A stretch of 64,000 nt of DNA. Origin: JAGHBT01 sp035311885. Lineage in GTDB: Bacteria; Krumholzibacteriota; Krumholzibacteriia; Krumholzibacteriales; WJIX01. Below the pieces are notes generated by a model. The model did no database searches, was not told the DNA's origin, and was given only the letters and a program-made list of their open reading frames with translations. Position numbers and translations under genes: made by a program. Shown one piece after another: positions 25,341-34,912 of the stretch; the first letter of the stretch is position 1; the number at the start of each line of letters is the position of its first letter. The DNA lies in contig CAZKNG010000003.1 in assembly GCA_964554125.1 (NCBI GenBank), positions 1 through 64,000 on the forward strand, given 5' to 3'.

Positions 25341-25459
25341 TGAGGTCTTATCCTTTTAAGAATATGCCTGTTTTTTTGCGTTAGGTCTATAGCGGAGGGT
25401 GTTTTCCTAAGGGGAAGATATATCGGATCAGATACGCTGGATTCCTGAGGGCTGCTGAA

Positions 25460-26218
25460 TCAGTCCTTTACCAGAAGATTAGCGAGAGCTTCCTTTGCGG
25501 CCATCTGCTCGGCATCTTTTTTATTTTTGCCTCTTCCTTTTCCGCGAACTCTTCCATCGATATTCACTTCGATAAAGAATATTTTATCATGTTCAGGACC
25601 CCTCGTAGATTTTACTCTGTAGTCAGGATATTCGGCGTATTTCCGCTGTGAGAGTTCCTGAAGTTCACTTTTGTAGTTTATATGATCCCTGTGCTCAATA
25701 TCTTCACGCAAGGTGCCCAGAATAAAATTAGAGATAAACTTCCTGGCCGCTCTCAGGCCACCGTCAATATATATTGCTCCGATAATTGCTTCAATAACGT
25801 CGGATTGTATTGACTCCTTACTGTGTACACCGTCCCTGTAGGCATTGTCACTGAGAATTATATGCTCCTTGAGATTGATTATCTCCGCTTTCTTTGCCAG
25901 AACATTTTTACTTACCATAAGCGATTTCTTTTTTGTAAGCTCTCCTTCATTTTCATCGGGAAATTTCTTCATAAGGTATTCAGCAGTGGCAAGTCCGAGA
26001 ACAGCGTCACCTAGAAATTCAAGACGCTCATATGTGGTATCCTTATTCCCGTTTAAGGGTTCCCCCAGAACTGAACTGTGGGTTAATGCCTCTATAAGAT
26101 TATCTCTACGGTGAAAGTGGTGCCCTATCTTATTCTCCAGGATGTCAAGATGAGATCCCCCGGTATCGTCAGAAGCCCCCCTGAAAAAGGACTTTAAACG
26201 ATTTATAAACCCTCTCAT
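25460..26218 (-). CDS. rnc: Ribonuclease III
   Basis: A 252-residue RNase III. The catalytic signature ERLEFLGDAVLGLATAEYL lies near residues 65-83 and the second acidic patch SDVIEAIIGAIYIDGG near 138-153. The double-stranded RNA-binding domain is residues 180-250 (YKSELQELSQ to KDAEQMAAKEAL). It cuts double-stranded RNA in rRNA and mRNA processing. The first 25 residues are an extra basic and polar stretch. It follows fabF by 23 bases and ends the fatty acid gene cluster, a common bacterial arrangement. Confidence 0.97.
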   Translation of the reverse strand: MRGFINRLKSFFRGASDDTGGSHLDILENKIGHHFHRRDNLIEALTHSSVLGEPLNGNKDTTYERLEFLGDAVLGLATAEYLMKKFPDENEGELTKKKSLMVSKNVLAKKAEIINLKEHIILSDNAYRDGVHSKESIQSDVIEAIIGAIYIDGGLRAARKFISNFILGTLREDIEHRDHINYKSELQELSQRKYAEYPDYRVKSTRGPEHDKIFFIEVNIDGRVRGKGRGKNKKDAEQMAAKEALANLLVKD

Positions 26219-26241
26219 AAGAAATCTCTTCAGTTCAGCAA

Positions 26242-27474
26242 TTAAAACTTTTTCAAAACAAGGCTTACGTTATGTCCGCCAAATCCAAAGGAGTTACTCA
26301 GCACATAATTTAATTTTTTCTCGCGTGCTTCGAATAAATGGTTCAGCCTGCAATCCTCATCAATCTTTTCAAGATTAGCTGTCGGCGGCATAATATTATT
26401 TACGAGCGCCATTGTAGAGATGATAAATTCCACTCCCGCAGCACCTCCGAGAAGATGGCCGGTGCAGGATTTAGTTGAACTGACATCTACAGAACTATCT
26501 TTTCCGAAAAGAGATAATATAGCCTGCGCTTCAGCCCTGTCGTTATACTGAGTCGATGTGCCGTGTGCATTAATATATCCAATCTCTTCCGGTGTAATTC
26601 CAGCATCCTTGAGGGCCATACGCATCGAGCTCAGAGCCCCTTCTCCATTTGGAGAGGGAGAAGTTATATGATACGCGTCCGCCGTCATACCAACCCCCGC
26701 TAACTCGGCAAATATCTCAGCTCCGCGGGCCTTTGCGTGTTCCAGTTCCTCAATAAGTATAATTCCCGCTCCTTCAGCCATAACAAATCCGTCACGATCC
26801 GAGTCAAATGGACGGCTGGATCCTTTTGGATCTTCATTCCGGGTTGAGAGTGCTTTCATCTGACAAAACCCGCCAAGAGCCATGGGAGAAATAGTGGCTT
26901 CAGCTCCGCCGGTTACAACGGCCTCCGCATATCCGCTCTTTATTGCCATCCATGAAGTCGCTAAAGCGTGTCCGCCTGAAGCACAAGCTGATACTGTAGC
27001 GTAATTGGGGCCCTTGAACCCGTATCTGATAGAAACCAGACCTGAAGCCATATCAGAAATCATCATAGGAATAAAGAAAGGACTTATCCTTGAAGGTCCA
27101 CCTTTCAAGTATCTTGCGTGCTGCTTTTCAAAGGTTTTAATCCCACCGATTCCTGAGCCGATTATCACTCCAAAATTGTCACCATCGGCCTTGTCGACAT
27201 CCAGAAGACTGACTGTCTCAGCTGAAGCCGCTACAGCCAGCTGGGAAGAACGATCCATCCTCTTCGCGTCCTTCCTTTCCATATACTCGTTAGGATCAAA
27301 GTCTCTTACTTCACCGCCTACCTGTGAACTGTAATCACTAACGTCAAAAGCCTTTATTATATCAATACCGGGCCTGCCGGCGACGATGTTTTCCCAGTTT
27401 TCTTCCACAGTCTTTCCACACGGGCTTATAATCCCCATTCCCGTAACTACTACTCTTCTGCTGCTGGCGGACAT
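26242..27474 (-). CDS. fabF: 3-oxoacyl-ACP synthase II
   Basis: Beta-ketoacyl-ACP synthase II, 410 residues from the ATG at 27474, which has a strong GGGGGG site; a frame extension by seven residues to 27495 is less likely. The catalytic triad is visible: Cys164 in SACASGG, His in NAHGTSTQYND and His in SCTGHLLGGAAG. It condenses malonyl-ACP with acyl-ACP in chain elongation. It comes between acpP (upstream) and rnc. Confidence 0.97.
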   Translation of the reverse strand: MSASSRRVVVTGMGIISPCGKTVEENWENIVAGRPGIDIIKAFDVSDYSSQVGGEVRDFDPNEYMERKDAKRMDRSSQLAVAASAETVSLLDVDKADGDNFGVIIGSGIGGIKTFEKQHARYLKGGPSRISPFFIPMMISDMASGLVSIRYGFKGPNYATVSACASGGHALATSWMAIKSGYAEAVVTGGAEATISPMALGGFCQMKALSTRNEDPKGSSRPFDSDRDGFVMAEGAGIILIEELEHAKARGAEIFAELAGVGMTADAYHITSPSPNGEGALSSMRMALKDAGITPEEIGYINAHGTSTQYNDRAEAQAILSLFGKDSSVDVSSTKSCTGHLLGGAAGVEFIISTMALVNNIMPPTANLEKIDEDCRLNHLFEAREKKLNYVLSNSFGFGGHNVSLVLKKF

Positions 27475-27614
27475 ATTCCCCCCTGTACTAACCATTAAAG
27501 ATTCCCTTTATAAAGGGCTCTGGTAATACTTCTGAAGTTTTATACCCGTAATCTCCGGTTTCAATCACATCTCTTCTCTAACCTTACAGATTCCCGTAGA
27601 GAAACGCGCTAATA

Positions 27615-27851
27615 CTACTCCTTTACGTTATCCTTAACATAATTAATCGCTTCCCCTACTTTTGTTATCTTTTCAGCTTCTTCGTCCGGAATCTCCATAC
27701 CGAATTCTTCCTCGAGAGCCATAACGAGTTCTACTGTATCGAGAGAATCAGCACCGAGATCATCGATAAATGAAGCCTCTTCCTTTATCTGATCCTGATT
27801 AACTGAAAGTTGTTCTTCTATAACCTTTTTTACTCTGTCTTCGAGTGCCAT
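27615..27851 (-). CDS. acpP: Acyl carrier protein
   Basis: A 78-residue acidic ACP with the phosphopantetheine site DLGADSLDTVELVMALEE, modified serine at residue 36. It carries acyl chains through the fatty acid synthesis enzymes encoded around it. The gap of about 140 bases to fabF may hold a processing site or extra promoter, as is common because ACP is needed in large amounts; nothing specific is recognised there. Confidence 0.98.
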   Translation of the reverse strand: MALEDRVKKVIEEQLSVNQDQIKEEASFIDDLGADSLDTVELVMALEEEFGMEIPDEEAEKITKVGEAINYVKDNVKE

Positions 27852-27882
27852 CTAGCTTTTACCTCCTGTTTCTTTTAAAGCA

Positions 27883-28626
27883 CTAAGCCATCACCATTCC
27901 ACCATCACAGTTTATAACCTGACCTGTGACATAACTTCCGAGCTCGGAGACGAGGAACAGCACTATACCCGCCACATCACTTCCGGTTCCAAACCTTCCG
28001 AGTGGTATCTGATTAAGCATGCCTTCCCTTATATCATCGGAAAGCTTCGCCGTCATCGCTGTCTTGATAAATCCCGGAGCAATCGCGTTTGCTGTTATGC
28101 CGCGAGGAGCTAATTCCTTCGCAACCGATTTAGTAAACCCTATGACACCGGCCTTACTGGCGGCATAATTACTTTGGCCCGCGTTTCCCATAAGACCTAT
28201 AACCGATGCTATATTGACTACGCGGCCAAACCTTTTCTTAAGCATATGCTTAGTAACCGCCTTAGTAAAATTATACGAGCCGGTCAAATTAACCTTGATA
28301 ACACTTTCCCATTCTTCATCCTTCATGCGAAGAAGAAGGTTATCCCGGGTAACTCCCGCATTGTTTATCAAGAAATGAACCTGATCGTGCCATCCCAGAA
28401 CGCTTGAGACACATTCAGCGACACTGGCTGAATCTGCAATATCACACTCGAGGGCGAGCCCCCCGGCTCCCTTCTCTTCTATCAGAGAAACCGTTTCAGA
28501 GGCACCTTCAGGGTTAACATCAACCACAGCTATATCAACACCTGAACCGGCTAGAGCAAGAGCTATTTCCCTTCCTATACCCTGACCGGCTCCGGTAACA
28601 ATCGCCGTTTTACCTTTGAGATCCAT
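27883..28626 (-). CDS. fabG: 3-oxoacyl-ACP reductase
   Basis: A 247-residue short-chain dehydrogenase with the NADPH loop TGAGQGIGRE (residues 11-20), LINNAGVTRDNLLLRM near 88, the catalytic Ser in NIASVIGLMGN and the YxxxK pair in SNYAASKAG near 152. VINCDGGMVM closes the protein, as usual for FabG. It reduces 3-oxoacyl-ACP in the elongation cycle. It is placed between fabD and acpP. Confidence 0.97.
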   Translation of the reverse strand: MDLKGKTAIVTGAGQGIGREIALALAGSGVDIAVVDVNPEGASETVSLIEEKGAGGLALECDIADSASVAECVSSVLGWHDQVHFLINNAGVTRDNLLLRMKDEEWESVIKVNLTGSYNFTKAVTKHMLKKRFGRVVNIASVIGLMGNAGQSNYAASKAGVIGFTKSVAKELAPRGITANAIAPGFIKTAMTAKLSDDIREGMLNQIPLGRFGTGSDVAGIVLFLVSELGSYVTGQVINCDGGMVMA

Positions 28627-28707
28627 TATAAACTATCCCCTTTTTACATAAATCGATCAAATACAAAAGATATCTATCAAAAAACACACATTTAATAAAG
28701 CAATACT

Positions 28708-29652
28708 TTATACAAAATCGTTCCCCGAGGCAACAATCTTTTTTATTTCTTCAACAGTGCCGGCTCTTGTTACTGTCCTTCGGCGGTCAATCCTCCTCAT
28801 TAGACCTGAGAGCACCCTGCCGGGTCCCGCTTCAATAATATCCCCGTCCCACTTCTTCAGAAGTAAATCCATAGAATCAGACCAGAGAACCGGACTGGTA
28901 AGCTGCCTTGAAAGAGCGTCTATAACTTCATCTCTGCTTCTTACAACATTTCCATCTACATTAGATATTACATCCACTTCGGGGTCACATATTTTAAATT
29001 TTTTTATAAAGGATACAAGTTCATCTTCAGCTGAAGAAACAAGAGGAGAATGAAAAGCCCCGCTGACATTAAGCTCAAGAACCTTCTTAGCTCCCTCTTT
29101 CTTCGCCGCTTCCATTGCTCTCTGTACCGCTTCGATATGTCCTGAAATAACTATCTGCCCGGGACAATTAATATTTGCCACCACAACAATAGAGTTCTCG
29201 GTGGAAGAATTCTCACATATTTTCTTAACGCTGGATCTTTCCATGCCGATAACCGCGGCCATTGTGCCAGGCTGGCGTAACCCAGCTTCATACATAAGCT
29301 CGCCTCGTTTCCTCACTATCTTCAAAGCATCCATAACTTCAACGGCACCGGCAGCTACAAGGGCTGAATACTCTCCAAGACTGTGTCCCGCTGTAATTAC
29401 AGCTTCAATTTGAGTTTCGTTCTTAAGAACGCTCCAGACCGCCATGCTGTGAAGCAATATCGCCGGCTGTGCGTTTCTGGTTTCAGTAAGAGTAGCTTTA
29501 TCGCCTTCAAAGCAAATACCCGACAGTGAAAAGCCCAAAGTTTCATCGCCTTCTTCATACAATCTCTCGGCGGTCTTAAACTCCGCGGCAAGATCCTTGC
29601 CCATTCCTACAAACTGTGAACCCTGTCCGGGGAATATTACTGCTTTCTTCAT
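28708..29652 (-). CDS. fabD: Malonyl-CoA:ACP transacylase
   Basis: A 314-residue transacylase with FPGQGSQFVGMG (residues 7-18), the nucleophile Ser91 in GHSLGEYSAL and the catalytic His in SGAFHSPLV near 198. It loads malonyl groups onto ACP. It follows fabH by 38 bases and precedes fabG by 81 bases. The start has a GGAGCA site. Confidence 0.97.
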   Translation of the reverse strand: MKKAVIFPGQGSQFVGMGKDLAAEFKTAERLYEEGDETLGFSLSGICFEGDKATLTETRNAQPAILLHSMAVWSVLKNETQIEAVITAGHSLGEYSALVAAGAVEVMDALKIVRKRGELMYEAGLRQPGTMAAVIGMERSSVKKICENSSTENSIVVVANINCPGQIVISGHIEAVQRAMEAAKKEGAKKVLELNVSGAFHSPLVSSAEDELVSFIKKFKICDPEVDVISNVDGNVVRSRDEVIDALSRQLTSPVLWSDSMDLLLKKWDGDIIEAGPGRVLSGLMRRIDRRRTVTRAGTVEEIKKIVASGNDFV

Positions 29653-29690
29653 CCTGTACTGCTCCTTCTACCTGTTACTTCCAACAAAGA

Positions 29691-30695
29691 TTATTTTCTG
29701 AATAAAACAGCCCCCCACGTCAATCCTCCTCCAAAGGCTACAAGAAGGACAATATCACCTTTTTTTATAACTTCTTCATCCTGTTCTTCAAGTTCTCCCA
29801 GCGCTATGGGTATGCTGGCTGTTGAAGTATTGCCCATTCTATCTATATTAATAACAACCTGTTCCTTCTTTAACTTCAACATTCTTCGAACACCCTCTAT
29901 AATCCTGATATTTGCCTGATGAGGTATCAGAAAATCCACATCCTCGGAGCTGAGCCCGGCCGAACTCAGTGTTTCCTTAGCTGCCTGAGACATTGCTTTT
30001 ACGGCATATTTAAATAATTCACTGCCCTTCATCTTTAGATATTGCTCCCCTTCTTCAATGCTTTCAGCGGTAAGGGGACTCCTCGACCCACCTCCCGGAA
30101 GATAAAGCAGGTCGGAATATCTGCCGTCCGTCTTTATAAAGGTTGATAAAATACCTTCTTCGGGAGGACATGATTCCAAAACAACGGCCCCCGCGCCGTC
30201 TCCAAAGAGAACGCATGTCGATCTATCTGTATAATCAGTTATACGGGAGAGAATCTCCACTCCAACTACGAGGATCTTATCGGCCTTACCTGATGAAATG
30301 AAGGCGTCCGCAATTGTTACACCGAAAATAAACCCGGAACACGCGGCTGTCAAATCATAAGCCGCGGCATTCTTAGCTCCGAGTCTATCCTGGAGCAAAC
30401 ATGCAGTTGAAGGAAATATCATATCAGAGGTAGCGGTACCGACTATTATCTGATCAAGCTCCTCAGCCTTGACGCCGGCCTTCTTTAAAGCCTTTACAGA
30501 AGCTTCATAACTGATATCACTTGCCGCTTCATCATCTCTTGCGATATGTCTTTCGCGAATACCGGTTCTTTCGACAATCCATTCATCAGAAGTATCGACA
30601 ATCTTTTCAAAATCTTCATTAGTAAGTATTTTCTCGGGGATATGGTATCCCACACTTTTAATCTTTGTTCCCCTTAACTGTCGTCCGCTGCTCAA
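29691..30695 (-). CDS. fabH: 3-oxoacyl-ACP synthase III
   Basis: A 334-residue initiating condensing enzyme. Catalytic residues are Cys119 in DLTAACSGFIFG, His in LIPHQANIRI near 252 and Asn in RMGNTSTASIP near 283. It joins acetyl-CoA and malonyl-ACP. The start is TTG at 30695 with AAGGAGG upstream, and it overlaps the plsX stop by two bases (TTGA), so the two are translationally coupled. Confidence 0.97.
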   Translation of the reverse strand: MSSGRQLRGTKIKSVGYHIPEKILTNEDFEKIVDTSDEWIVERTGIRERHIARDDEAASDISYEASVKALKKAGVKAEELDQIIVGTATSDMIFPSTACLLQDRLGAKNAAAYDLTAACSGFIFGVTIADAFISSGKADKILVVGVEILSRITDYTDRSTCVLFGDGAGAVVLESCPPEEGILSTFIKTDGRYSDLLYLPGGGSRSPLTAESIEEGEQYLKMKGSELFKYAVKAMSQAAKETLSSAGLSSEDVDFLIPHQANIRIIEGVRRMLKLKKEQVVINIDRMGNTSTASIPIALGELEEQDEEVIKKGDIVLLVAFGGGLTWGAVLFRK

Positions 30696-31693
30696 ATAAG
30701 ATCCTCCTTCATTCGCGTAATAATTTTCCGGTTTATTTCATTTCTGACAAATCTGCTTATGCTTATTATTCCATTCTTGACCGCCCTGGATGAACTCCCT
30801 CCGTGTCCTATAAAAACCGCCCCCTTTAATCCCAGAAGAGGCATCGCGCCGTATTCAGCGTAATCCAGTTTTTTCTTAAGGTTTCTAAAAGCCGGTTTCA
30901 TAAGTAACCCGCCTAATTTGGGCAAAAAGGCATTCTTCATTTCATCTTTGAAGAAAGAACTCAAGTAAGATACGATACTTTCAGAAAATTTAAGGATTAC
31001 ATTGCCGACAAAACCGTCCGTAACCACTACATCCACTGTTCCTTCAAATATATCAGTTCCCTCAACATTACCAACGAAATTCAATTTGCTGTCTTTGAGA
31101 AGGGTGTATGATTCCCTGATAAGTTCATTCCCCTTGGACTCTTCCTTACCGATATTCAATAACCCTACCTTCGGGTTAGCCGTACCCATAAAGGTCTCAG
31201 AGTATATCGATCCCATATAGGCAAACTGTTCGAGATGGTGGGGATAACAGTCAGAATTAGCGCCGCCGTCGAGCAATACCGTATATTTTCCTCTAGTCGG
31301 CATAAGAATGGCGATTGCGGGGCGGCTTATCCCTCTCAGCCTTCCAAGTGATAAAAGCGATGAAGCCACAACGGCGCCCGTATTCCCGCTGCTGAAAACC
31401 GCGTCAACCCTTCCCTTTTTATGCTCTTTTACGGCAACTGAAATTGAAGAGTCTTTTTTCCTTCTTATAGCAGTCGCCGGAGCTTCAGACATCCCTATAA
31501 TTTCTGAAGCGTGCACAATATCAATATGCCCGGTATCATAACCGTTACGTGAAATCTCTTCTTCAATTAATTCTCTTTTCCCAACCAGGACTACATCAAA
31601 CTCGCCTCTGGCAGCCTTCACTGCTTCTACAGCCCCCTTTATCATGGCATCGGGAGCATCATCACCACCCATAGCATCAACCGCTATTCTCAT
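30692..31693 (-). CDS. plsX: Phosphate acyltransferase
   Basis: PlsX makes acyl-phosphate from acyl-ACP for the PlsY step of phospholipid synthesis. The 333-residue form from ATG at 31693 starts MRIAVDAMGGDDAP, the usual family start; the ATG at 31711 is unlikely because its codons contain the GGAGAA ribosome-binding site of the inner start. SSGNTGAVVASSL near 103, VLLDGGANSDCYPHHL near 140 and TDGFVGNVILKFSES near 225 are diagnostic. Confidence 0.97.
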   Translation of the reverse strand: MRIAVDAMGGDDAPDAMIKGAVEAVKAARGEFDVVLVGKRELIEEEISRNGYDTGHIDIVHASEIIGMSEAPATAIRRKKDSSISVAVKEHKKGRVDAVFSSGNTGAVVASSLLSLGRLRGISRPAIAILMPTRGKYTVLLDGGANSDCYPHHLEQFAYMGSIYSETFMGTANPKVGLLNIGKEESKGNELIRESYTLLKDSKLNFVGNVEGTDIFEGTVDVVVTDGFVGNVILKFSESIVSYLSSFFKDEMKNAFLPKLGGLLMKPAFRNLKKKLDYAEYGAMPLLGLKGAVFIGHGGSSSRAVKNGIISISRFVRNEINRKIITRMKEDLI

Positions 31694-31770
31694 TGTTTCT
31701 CCATTATACAAATATCCATATTATTACCAGAACTTACTAAGAGGTTAATAATAAGCTTGAAAAACTATCT

Positions 31771-31959
31771 CTAGCTTTTCTCTTCTTCCTGCTTGATAAC
31801 TTCACGCCCTCCATAGTATCCGCAATTGGGGCATACTACATGAGGCGGTTTCGGTTGGTGACAGTGAGAACAGCTGGACACAGTAGGATTTGATATCTTC
31901 CAGTGTGTCCTTCGTTTTCTTTTTCTGGCTTTCGAAAGTCTTCTCTTAGGTACTGCCAT
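31771..31959 (-). CDS. rpmF: Ribosomal protein bL32
   Basis: A 62-residue basic protein, MAVPKRRLSKARKRKRRTH, with a zinc ribbon of two CxxC pairs (CSHC and CPNC). Length and layout are those of the zinc-binding form of L32. It is encoded between the DUF177 gene and plsX, the widely conserved arrangement that links ribosome and membrane synthesis. Confidence 0.97.
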   Translation of the reverse strand: MAVPKRRLSKARKRKRRTHWKISNPTVSSCSHCHQPKPPHVVCPNCGYYGGREVIKQEEEKS

Positions 31960-31988
31960 TTAATCACTCCTCATCGAACTCTTAAAAA

Positions 31989-32525
31989 TTATCTCTTCCC
32001 GCTATTCTTTAATTTATCCAAAGCTACCCACCTGGGATCCGTCTGTTCCCTCTCGCATCCACATTCTTCGATATTCAAATCATTTCCGCATACAGGGCAA
32101 AGACCTTTGCATTCCTTTCTACACAAGATCTTCATCGGTATATTAAGAAGCACAGATTCCTTTACTCTCGGAAATATGTCGCAGCAGTATTCCTCCTCAC
32201 TGCTTAATAACACATAATCACCTTCGCCGCCGGCGCCAGAGGCCTCATCGCCGCCTGAGCGCTGGAATATAATATCGAATCCGGTACTTAACTTTGTAAC
32301 ACAATCTTTGAGGCACCTGCTGCATTCTCCGTGGATGTCACATTCCACTTCAGCATCAAGCAAATACCGGCTGCCCATTGAAGTAACATCCGCCTGTACT
32401 CTGATTTCACATTTCAACGGACCAACTTCATGCTCGGGTAATTCAAACAGATCTTCAAACGAAAAAGACTCACGTCCGTCAATCTGCCCGAGATTCACTT
32501 CCATCTTTGGAAACTCATTAACCAT
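31989..32525 (-). CDS. DUF177/YceD family protein
   Basis: A 178-residue YceD-type protein, usually found just before rpmF as here. The family is linked to 23S rRNA accumulation and ribosome assembly. CSRCLKDC near residue 83 and CRKECKGLCPVCGNDLN near 135 are family cysteine motifs that probably bind zinc. It starts 12 bases after the ndk stop. Confidence 0.93.
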   Translation of the reverse strand: MVNEFPKMEVNLGQIDGRESFSFEDLFELPEHEVGPLKCEIRVQADVTSMGSRYLLDAEVECDIHGECSRCLKDCVTKLSTGFDIIFQRSGGDEASGAGGEGDYVLLSSEEEYCCDIFPRVKESVLLNIPMKILCRKECKGLCPVCGNDLNIEECGCEREQTDPRWVALDKLKNSGKR

Positions 32526-32537
32526 AAAGAGCTTATA

Positions 32538-32942
32538 TTAATCCTCATCAAACACGATAGCAAGCTCTTTTTCCGCCGATTCAGGCGAATCGGAAGCGTG
32601 AACCGCGTTTTCCTGAAGATCTGTTCCGTACATGTAGCGGATAGTACCGGGGTTTGCTTCCTTCGGATCTGTTGCTCCAACAAGTTTTCTTAAAAGCTCG
32701 ATACTATCCTCTTTTTCAAGTTCAATACCAATAACACTGCCTGAAGTAATATAAGAAATCAGTTCGTTAAAAAAAGGCTTATCTTTGTGGACAGCGTAAA
32801 AACTCTCAGCCTTTTCCCTTTTGAATTTAAACTGTTTCAACTTTGTTATTTCAAAACGGTTCATAATAAGCAGGTCAATGATCGCCCCCTGGTTGCCGTT
32901 TTTTACTGCTTCAGGTTTTATCATCAAAAAGGTCTTAGTCAA
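32538..32942 (-). CDS. ndk: Nucleoside diphosphate kinase
   Basis: A 134-residue NDK from TTG at 32942, which gives the usual start MTKTFLMIKPEAV and has GGAGGAG six bases upstream; the longer frame from 32963 overruns that site. His115 in NAVHASDS is the phosphorylated residue, and PGTIR and the GATDPKEA Kpn-loop region are conserved. It equilibrates NTP pools. It is the gene before DUF177-rpmF-plsX, an uncommon neighbour for that cluster. Confidence 0.96.
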   Translation of the reverse strand: MTKTFLMIKPEAVKNGNQGAIIDLLIMNRFEITKLKQFKFKREKAESFYAVHKDKPFFNELISYITSGSVIGIELEKEDSIELLRKLVGATDPKEANPGTIRYMYGTDLQENAVHASDSPESAEKELAIVFDED

Positions 32943-33025
32943 AATACTCCTCCATTTCATCACTTTTCATCTCAGGCGATTCCATCTTCATAAAATTAGA
33001 ATTGTCAAAAACGTTATTAAGAGTT

Positions 33026-34342
33026 TTATTTTATAAAGTCCTCCAGAACATCTTTAAGTTCAGGTCTGCCTATTTCGTCCAGATCGTATGACACTCTCAC
33101 CGACTGCTGCGGGATATCAATTATTCGTCCCAGGTCTATCGGCGTACCTATCACCACGGTGTCACAGTCAACCTTGGAAATAGTTTTTTCCAGATCTTTT
33201 ATCTGTTCTTCACTGTAACCCATAGCGGGAAGCAGAACACCAATTTCAGGGTAGAGCTCGAATGTTTCAGCCATACGGCCTGTCGTATAGGGACGCGGGT
33301 CTACAAGATCCGATGCTCCGTATTTAAGAGCTGCCATGACACCCGCTCCGTACTTCATCCCGCCGTGAGTCAGGGTCGGTCCATCTTCCACACAAAGCAC
33401 TTTCTTACCATTTATAGCTGCCGGATCATCAACTGTAAGCGGAGAAGCCGCGTCAATAACAACGGCGTCCGGGTTGTAAAAGTTTATATTCTCTCTTACA
33501 ATTTCCACACCTTCAAGATCAGAGGTGTCGATCTTATTTATAATAATAACATCGGCCATCAAGAGATTGGTAAATCCCGGATAATAACCAATTTCATCAC
33601 CCGGCCTGTGAGGATCGGCAACAACTATGTTGAGGTCTGTCTTATAAAAAGGTATGTCGTTATTGCCGCCGTCCCACAGTATTATATCCGCTTCTTTCTC
33701 TGCTTCGCGCAGAATGGCTTCATAATCAACGCCGGAATAGATAATTACACCGTTGACAATGTGAGGTTCATACTCTTCCATCTCCTCTATTGTGCAATTG
33801 TGTTTCTCAAGATCTTCCAGCGAACCGTATCTCTGAACACTCTGTTTGGCAAGGTCACCATAGGGCATGGGATGTCTTATAGCTACGACCTTCTTGCCGG
33901 CATCGGTTAAAATCCGGGCAATCTTTCTCGTGGTCTGGCTCTTTCCACATCCGGTACGTACGGCACATACTGATATTACAGGTTTGCTGCTCTTTATCAT
34001 AGTCGGTTCCGCGCCGGCTAAAGTAAAGTCAGCGCCGAGTGAATTTACATACTGCGCCTTTTCCATTACATACTGGTTTGAAAGATCACTGTATGAAAAG
34101 AATACTTCCTCGACCTTCCTTTCCCTGATGAGCTCACCCAGCTTCTCTTCGGGATAGATCGATATACCCTCCGGATAAAGCTCTCCCGCGAGTTCGGAAG
34201 GATATTTTCTATCGTCAATATCCGGAATCTGCGTGGCGGTAAAAGCCACTACTTCATACGATTTATTACCTCTGAAAAGGGTGTTGAAATTATGAAAATC
34301 CCTTCCAGCGGCGCCCATTATCAAAACTTTCTTTCTCTCCAT
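33026..34342 (-). CDS. Cyclic 2,3-diphosphoglycerate synthetase-like GTPase
   Basis: A 438-residue P-loop protein of the CpgS type known from thermophilic methanogens, where it closes 2,3-diphosphoglycerate to the cyclic form at ATP cost. Features are a Rossmann-like N-terminal third (VLIMGAAGRDFHNFN), the P-loop RTGCGKSQTTRK at residues 129-140, AIRHPMPYGDL near 159, ILWDGGNNDIPF near 223 and IINKIDTSDLEG near 262. Close relatives occur in many non-methanogenic bacteria, with activity untested. It is encoded upstream of ndk, 84 bases away. Alternatives are a nucleotide-dependent enzyme acting on another phospho-acid. Confidence 0.85.
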   Translation of the reverse strand: MERKKVLIMGAAGRDFHNFNTLFRGNKSYEVVAFTATQIPDIDDRKYPSELAGELYPEGISIYPEEKLGELIRERKVEEVFFSYSDLSNQYVMEKAQYVNSLGADFTLAGAEPTMIKSSKPVISVCAVRTGCGKSQTTRKIARILTDAGKKVVAIRHPMPYGDLAKQSVQRYGSLEDLEKHNCTIEEMEEYEPHIVNGVIIYSGVDYEAILREAEKEADIILWDGGNNDIPFYKTDLNIVVADPHRPGDEIGYYPGFTNLLMADVIIINKIDTSDLEGVEIVRENINFYNPDAVVIDAASPLTVDDPAAINGKKVLCVEDGPTLTHGGMKYGAGVMAALKYGASDLVDPRPYTTGRMAETFELYPEIGVLLPAMGYSEEQIKDLEKTISKVDCDTVVIGTPIDLGRIIDIPQQSVRVSYDLDEIGRPELKDVLEDFIK

Positions 34343-34411
34343 ACCTGCCTTCCACCTCCATTGTAATAGATTGGGGAAACTTCCCCCGCCTCAAGCCTTA
34401 TTATATCCCGG

Positions 34412-34912
34412 CTACTTCTTCAATTTATTTATCAGCTTGCTGGTTGAATAACCTTCAACCATTTTTACCCTCTTAACTTCTCCGCCATTACGGAGCACAA
34501 AATCCGCTCCCGCTATCTCCTCCACGGAATACTCATCCCCTTTAACAAGTATATCCGGCTTTAATTTCCTGATTACTTCAACTGGGGTATCCTCCTCAAA
34601 AACAGTTACATAATCAACGCAAACGAGGTTAAGGAGGATAAAAGCTCTGTCATATTCCTTCGTAAGAGGTCTTCGGTGCCCTTTCAGACGTCTTAGTGAA
34701 CGGTCACTGTTAATACCTACAACAAGACAGTCACCGAAACTACGCGCTTTAACAAGCAGTTCAACGTGCCCTCGGTGAAGAATATCAAAACAGCCGTTTG
34801 TGAAAACCACTCGGCCGTTCAGCTTATCTTTTCTGAAACCGGAAAGTTCAACCGGGTTTATAATTCTCTCTGTATACTCATTCATAATATTAAGAAGTAA
34901 AGGAAGAAACAA
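34412..34912 (-). CDS. Heptose 1-phosphate adenylyltransferase (HldE C-domain type)
   Basis: A cytidylyltransferase-fold protein with TNGCFDILHRGHVELL (HxGH motif), GINSDRSLRRLKG and a conserved KGDEY segment. It adenylates D-glycero-beta-D-manno-heptose 1-phosphate to give ADP-heptose. In E. coli this is the C-terminal part of HldE; here it is a separate gene next to the kinase. The 166-residue form begins at TTG 34912 and overlaps the kinase gene; the ATG at 34885 (157 residues) gives the usual family length and no overlap, but neither has a clear ribosome-binding site. Confidence 0.92.
   Translation of the reverse strand: MFLPLLLNIMNEYTERIINPVELSGFRKDKLNGRVVFTNGCFDILHRGHVELLVKARSFGDCLVVGINSDRSLRRLKGHRRPLTKEYDRAFILLNLVCVDYVTVFEEDTPVEVIRKLKPDILVKGDEYSVEEIAGADFVLRNGGEVKRVKMVEGYSTSKLINKLKK

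Noticed and set aside
33365..33910. 181-codon open frame on the plus strand
   Set aside because: Antisense to the CpgS-like gene, whose own frame has clear motifs throughout; no ribosome-binding site.
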